From IMG/VR virus record IMGVR_UViG_3300044617_000517, positions 1 to 28,851 of that record: DNA of 28,851 nucleotides; one strand, 5' to 3'. The translations under genes were made by a program, and so were the position numbers. Position 1 is the stretch's first letter, and each line of letters begins with the position of its first letter. The notes under the pieces were generated by a model, which was given only the letters and a program-made list of their open reading frames with translations, ran no database searches and was not told where the DNA came from. Source of the DNA: a virus. Of this stretch, positions 27,500 to 28,851 are shown piece after piece.

Positions 27500-28150
27500 T
27501 CAAACTTCTACCGTGATCAGTCGGTTAGCATATTCATGTGCATAAGATGTACGGGCACCATGAATGCCCCAACCAATCCAACTATACGCATAGTTCATGT
27601 AACGGTCGATAGACTTACCAGGAGTTTTCATTCGGTCTTCGATTCGTTTCCATTGAACTTCATTCGTAAGATAACGAAGTTGCGTTGGAAGTGTTGATGG
27701 AGAACCACCAAACTTCTTAGCGAAATCACCCAATCCATAATAACGATCGGCAGATGTCCATTGGATCAGACCATAACCACGTCCGCAGTTATGATAACTG
27801 GTCCTACTACCACCTTCACAAATATTAGGCACGAACATAGATTCCTGCTTAATATTGCCCAGGATAGTAGCAAGGGCGTTTCTGTCTTTAATTCCTTGCT
27901 CTTGGAAATAATCCACAGCAAGTTGTTCATATTCTGAACACCCTTTACAAATTAGCCTTTTCTCTTTTGTCTTTGGAATTGCAACCTCGCGGATTGCTGT
28001 CGTCTCTGGTTCAAACTCTTTAATAATAGAATAAGGTTTCTCTACTGGTGGAGGAGGACCTTGCAGTTTATAACTAGAGAATGGCAGTGTTGCCGTTGTG
28101 GTTGTAACCATCGCTACAAGAGGAACGGCTACAGTAAAGTAGTTAAGCAT
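27500..28150 (-). CDS. Phage tail-type lysozyme (Phage_lysozyme2-like) with N-terminal anchor
   Basis: A 216-aa protein. Residues 1-25 (MLNYFTVAVPLVAMVTTTTA) are hydrophobic and serve as signal peptide or anchor. A Pro-rich stretch (LQGPPPPVEKP) follows, then from about residue 70 a goose-type lysozyme-like domain: LATILGNIKQESMF with the catalytic Glu, GYGLIQWTSADRY and YAYSWIGWGIHGARTSYAHEY. This matches phage tail lysozymes (phi29 gp13 type), which open peptidoglycan at entry. I use the ATG at 28150; the longer frame starts with TTG. It ends 6 bases before the late box of the next gene. Confidence 0.85.
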   Translation of the reverse strand: MLNYFTVAVPLVAMVTTTTATLPFSSYKLQGPPPPVEKPYSIIKEFEPETTAIREVAIPKTKEKRLICKGCSEYEQLAVDYFQEQGIKDRNALATILGNIKQESMFVPNICEGGSRTSYHNCGRGYGLIQWTSADRYYGLGDFAKKFGGSPSTLPTQLRYLTNEVQWKRIEDRMKTPGKSIDRYMNYAYSWIGWGIHGARTSYAHEYANRLITVEV

Positions 28151-28248
28151 TAAAATTAATTGAACTCTACATCCGTATAGAAAGGGGGTACACCCTCTTT
28201 TCAAAGGGCACTTTCCACGGCTCTAAATGTCACTCAAGGACTAATAAC

Positions 28249-28273
28249 GAAAAACCCACCATTTGGGTGGGTT
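28249..28273 (-). terminator. Intrinsic terminator after the 73-aa gene
   Basis: Minus strand: AACCCACC, loop CAAAT, GGTGGGTT, then further T residues. A perfect 8-bp stem, 43 bases past the stop codon. The remaining gap to the tail lysozyme start holds no clear feature. Confidence 0.88.
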
Positions 28274-28316
28274 CTAACATAATATGCTAATATTTAGAAT
28301 TTGTCAATTGGTTGGA

Positions 28317-28538
28317 TTACCGAACATCAATTTCTTGATCACCAAATCCCTCTTCTCTTTCAAGACAAAGATAATCCAATTCATTATCTCCCTCAGGAAG
28401 ATTAATCCATTCGTCAAATTCTTCTGCAATTGCAACAGCATTCAATTGTTGTTCAATATTTCCAGTGTCCGCAAGATGATGAATTCTATCAATAGACCAA
28501 TCTCGAATTTGAACTACGGGTTCAATCGTGGTTTCCAT
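28317..28538 (-). CDS. Small acidic protein, 73 aa
   Basis: A 73-aa, acidic protein: METTIEPVVQIRDWSIDRIH, then LNAVAIAEEFDEWINLPEGD, then NELDYLCLEREEGFGDQEID. I chose the ATG at 28538, since the longer frame from 28754 lies over the endonuclease-like gene. It overlaps that gene by 17 bases. Charge pattern could fit a nucleic-acid mimic or a partner protein, but no family is recognised. Confidence 0.65.
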   Translation of the reverse strand: METTIEPVVQIRDWSIDRIHHLADTGNIEQQLNAVAIAEEFDEWINLPEGDNELDYLCLEREEGFGDQEIDVR

Positions 28539-28851
28539 AATAATCTTTTCGGAAGTATCTGTTGAGAATGTTGCTATTGTAGAAGGCTGGTTCTCCGTTG
28601 TCAAGGGATTCGATGAGGACATTATGGGTGAAGAGTCGTCTGGTCTCCTCAAAATTTGTTTTGCCCTTTGTTTTATGTAATGATAAGATAGTTCGACTAA
28701 AATTTTGTCTACCAAATTTGATAATGTCTTCTTTAAGTTCTGGACAAGACCCATAATAGTTTTTCCAATCGGATTCGGATTTTACTTTTCGTTTTTTACC
28801 TTTTGGTGTTCTAAACGACCAAAGATACTTCCTACCAATATATTTTTTCCA
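28522..28851 (-). CDS. Partial gene with phage endonuclease-like C-terminal module (5' end beyond window)
   Basis: The frame is open from the right edge and ends with TGA at 28522; 109 residues are seen. The pattern W(K)NYYGSCPELKEDIIKFG, then FSRTILSLHKTKGKTNFEET and PAFYNSNILNRYFRKDYYG, matches a module I recall at the C-terminal side of GIY-YIG or Seg-like phage endonucleases, which bind DNA. The catalytic part would lie to the right. The call is moderate to low; the reading frame itself is well supported. Confidence 0.6.
   Translation of the reverse strand, partial: WKKYIGRKYLWSFRTPKGKKRKVKSESDWKNYYGSCPELKEDIIKFGRQNFSRTILSLHKTKGKTNFEETRRLFTHNVLIESLDNGEPAFYNSNILNRYFRKDYYGNHD

Noticed and set aside
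28539-28754. N-terminal extension of the acidic 73-aa protein
   Set aside because: It lies out of frame over the endonuclease-like gene, which has much better residue patterns.

Overview
The window looks like a stretch of a T4-like cyanophage (marine cyanomyovirus, probably infecting Synechococcus or Prochlorococcus). The grounds are a dense genome with every gene I can support on the minus strand; host-type metabolic genes (two hli genes, plant-type ferredoxin, pstS, talC, zwf, gnd); ten tRNA genes; T4-type late promoter boxes (TATAAATA and one-base variants); and many small conserved-looking membrane peptides. No database search was possible, so family calls rest on motif recognition.

Layout, left to right (transcription runs right to left). 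1-2.7 kb: a secreted Pro/Glu-repeat protein cut by the window edge, then two lysis or virion enzymes (a GH24-type lysozyme and a C39-like cysteine peptidase) that share the same N-terminal module. 2.7-4.6 kb: a photosynthesis and redox cassette (hli, 28-aa membrane peptide, petF, unknown, 61-aa membrane protein, second hli of 39 aa, peroxiredoxin). 4.6-7.3 kb: two host-like envelope genes, pstS with a Pho-box-like operator and a complete SLH-domain outer-membrane porin. 7.3-19.1 kb: a sugar and glycosyltransferase operon with overlapping genes, beginning at a plant-type GDP-mannose 3,5-epimerase and ending with a GT25 enzyme. 19.1-20.6 kb: small genes, three tRNAs and a Phd-type antitoxin. 20.5-24.4 kb: a pentose-phosphate operon (talC-zwf-gnd) flanked by membrane micropeptides. 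24.5-27.1 kb: seven more tRNAs, a Dps mini-ferritin, a 2OG-Fe(II) oxygenase and two candidate structured RNAs. 27.1-28.9 kb: a membrane-anchored protein, a tail-type lysozyme and two genes at the right edge.

Working together: hli, ferredoxin, peroxiredoxin and Dps fit protection of the photosynthetic apparatus and control of iron and oxidants during infection. talC/zwf/gnd would divert carbon to NADPH and pentoses. PstS and the porin would alter nutrient entry across the envelope. The glycosyl operon could modify the virion or the host surface.

The regulatory signals are unusually legible. Near-consensus sigma-70 promoters, most with a 17-bp spacer, sit before most tRNA units. Terminators are often fused to the next promoter. 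T4-type late boxes precede the secreted protein, the paired lysins, the Dps gene, the 134-aa membrane gene and a nucleotidyltransferase gene. The most novel-looking items are the promoter-linked three-way-junction RNA upstream of tRNA-Tyr, the lysin pair with a shared N-terminal module, and the phage-borne porin next to Pho-controlled pstS.
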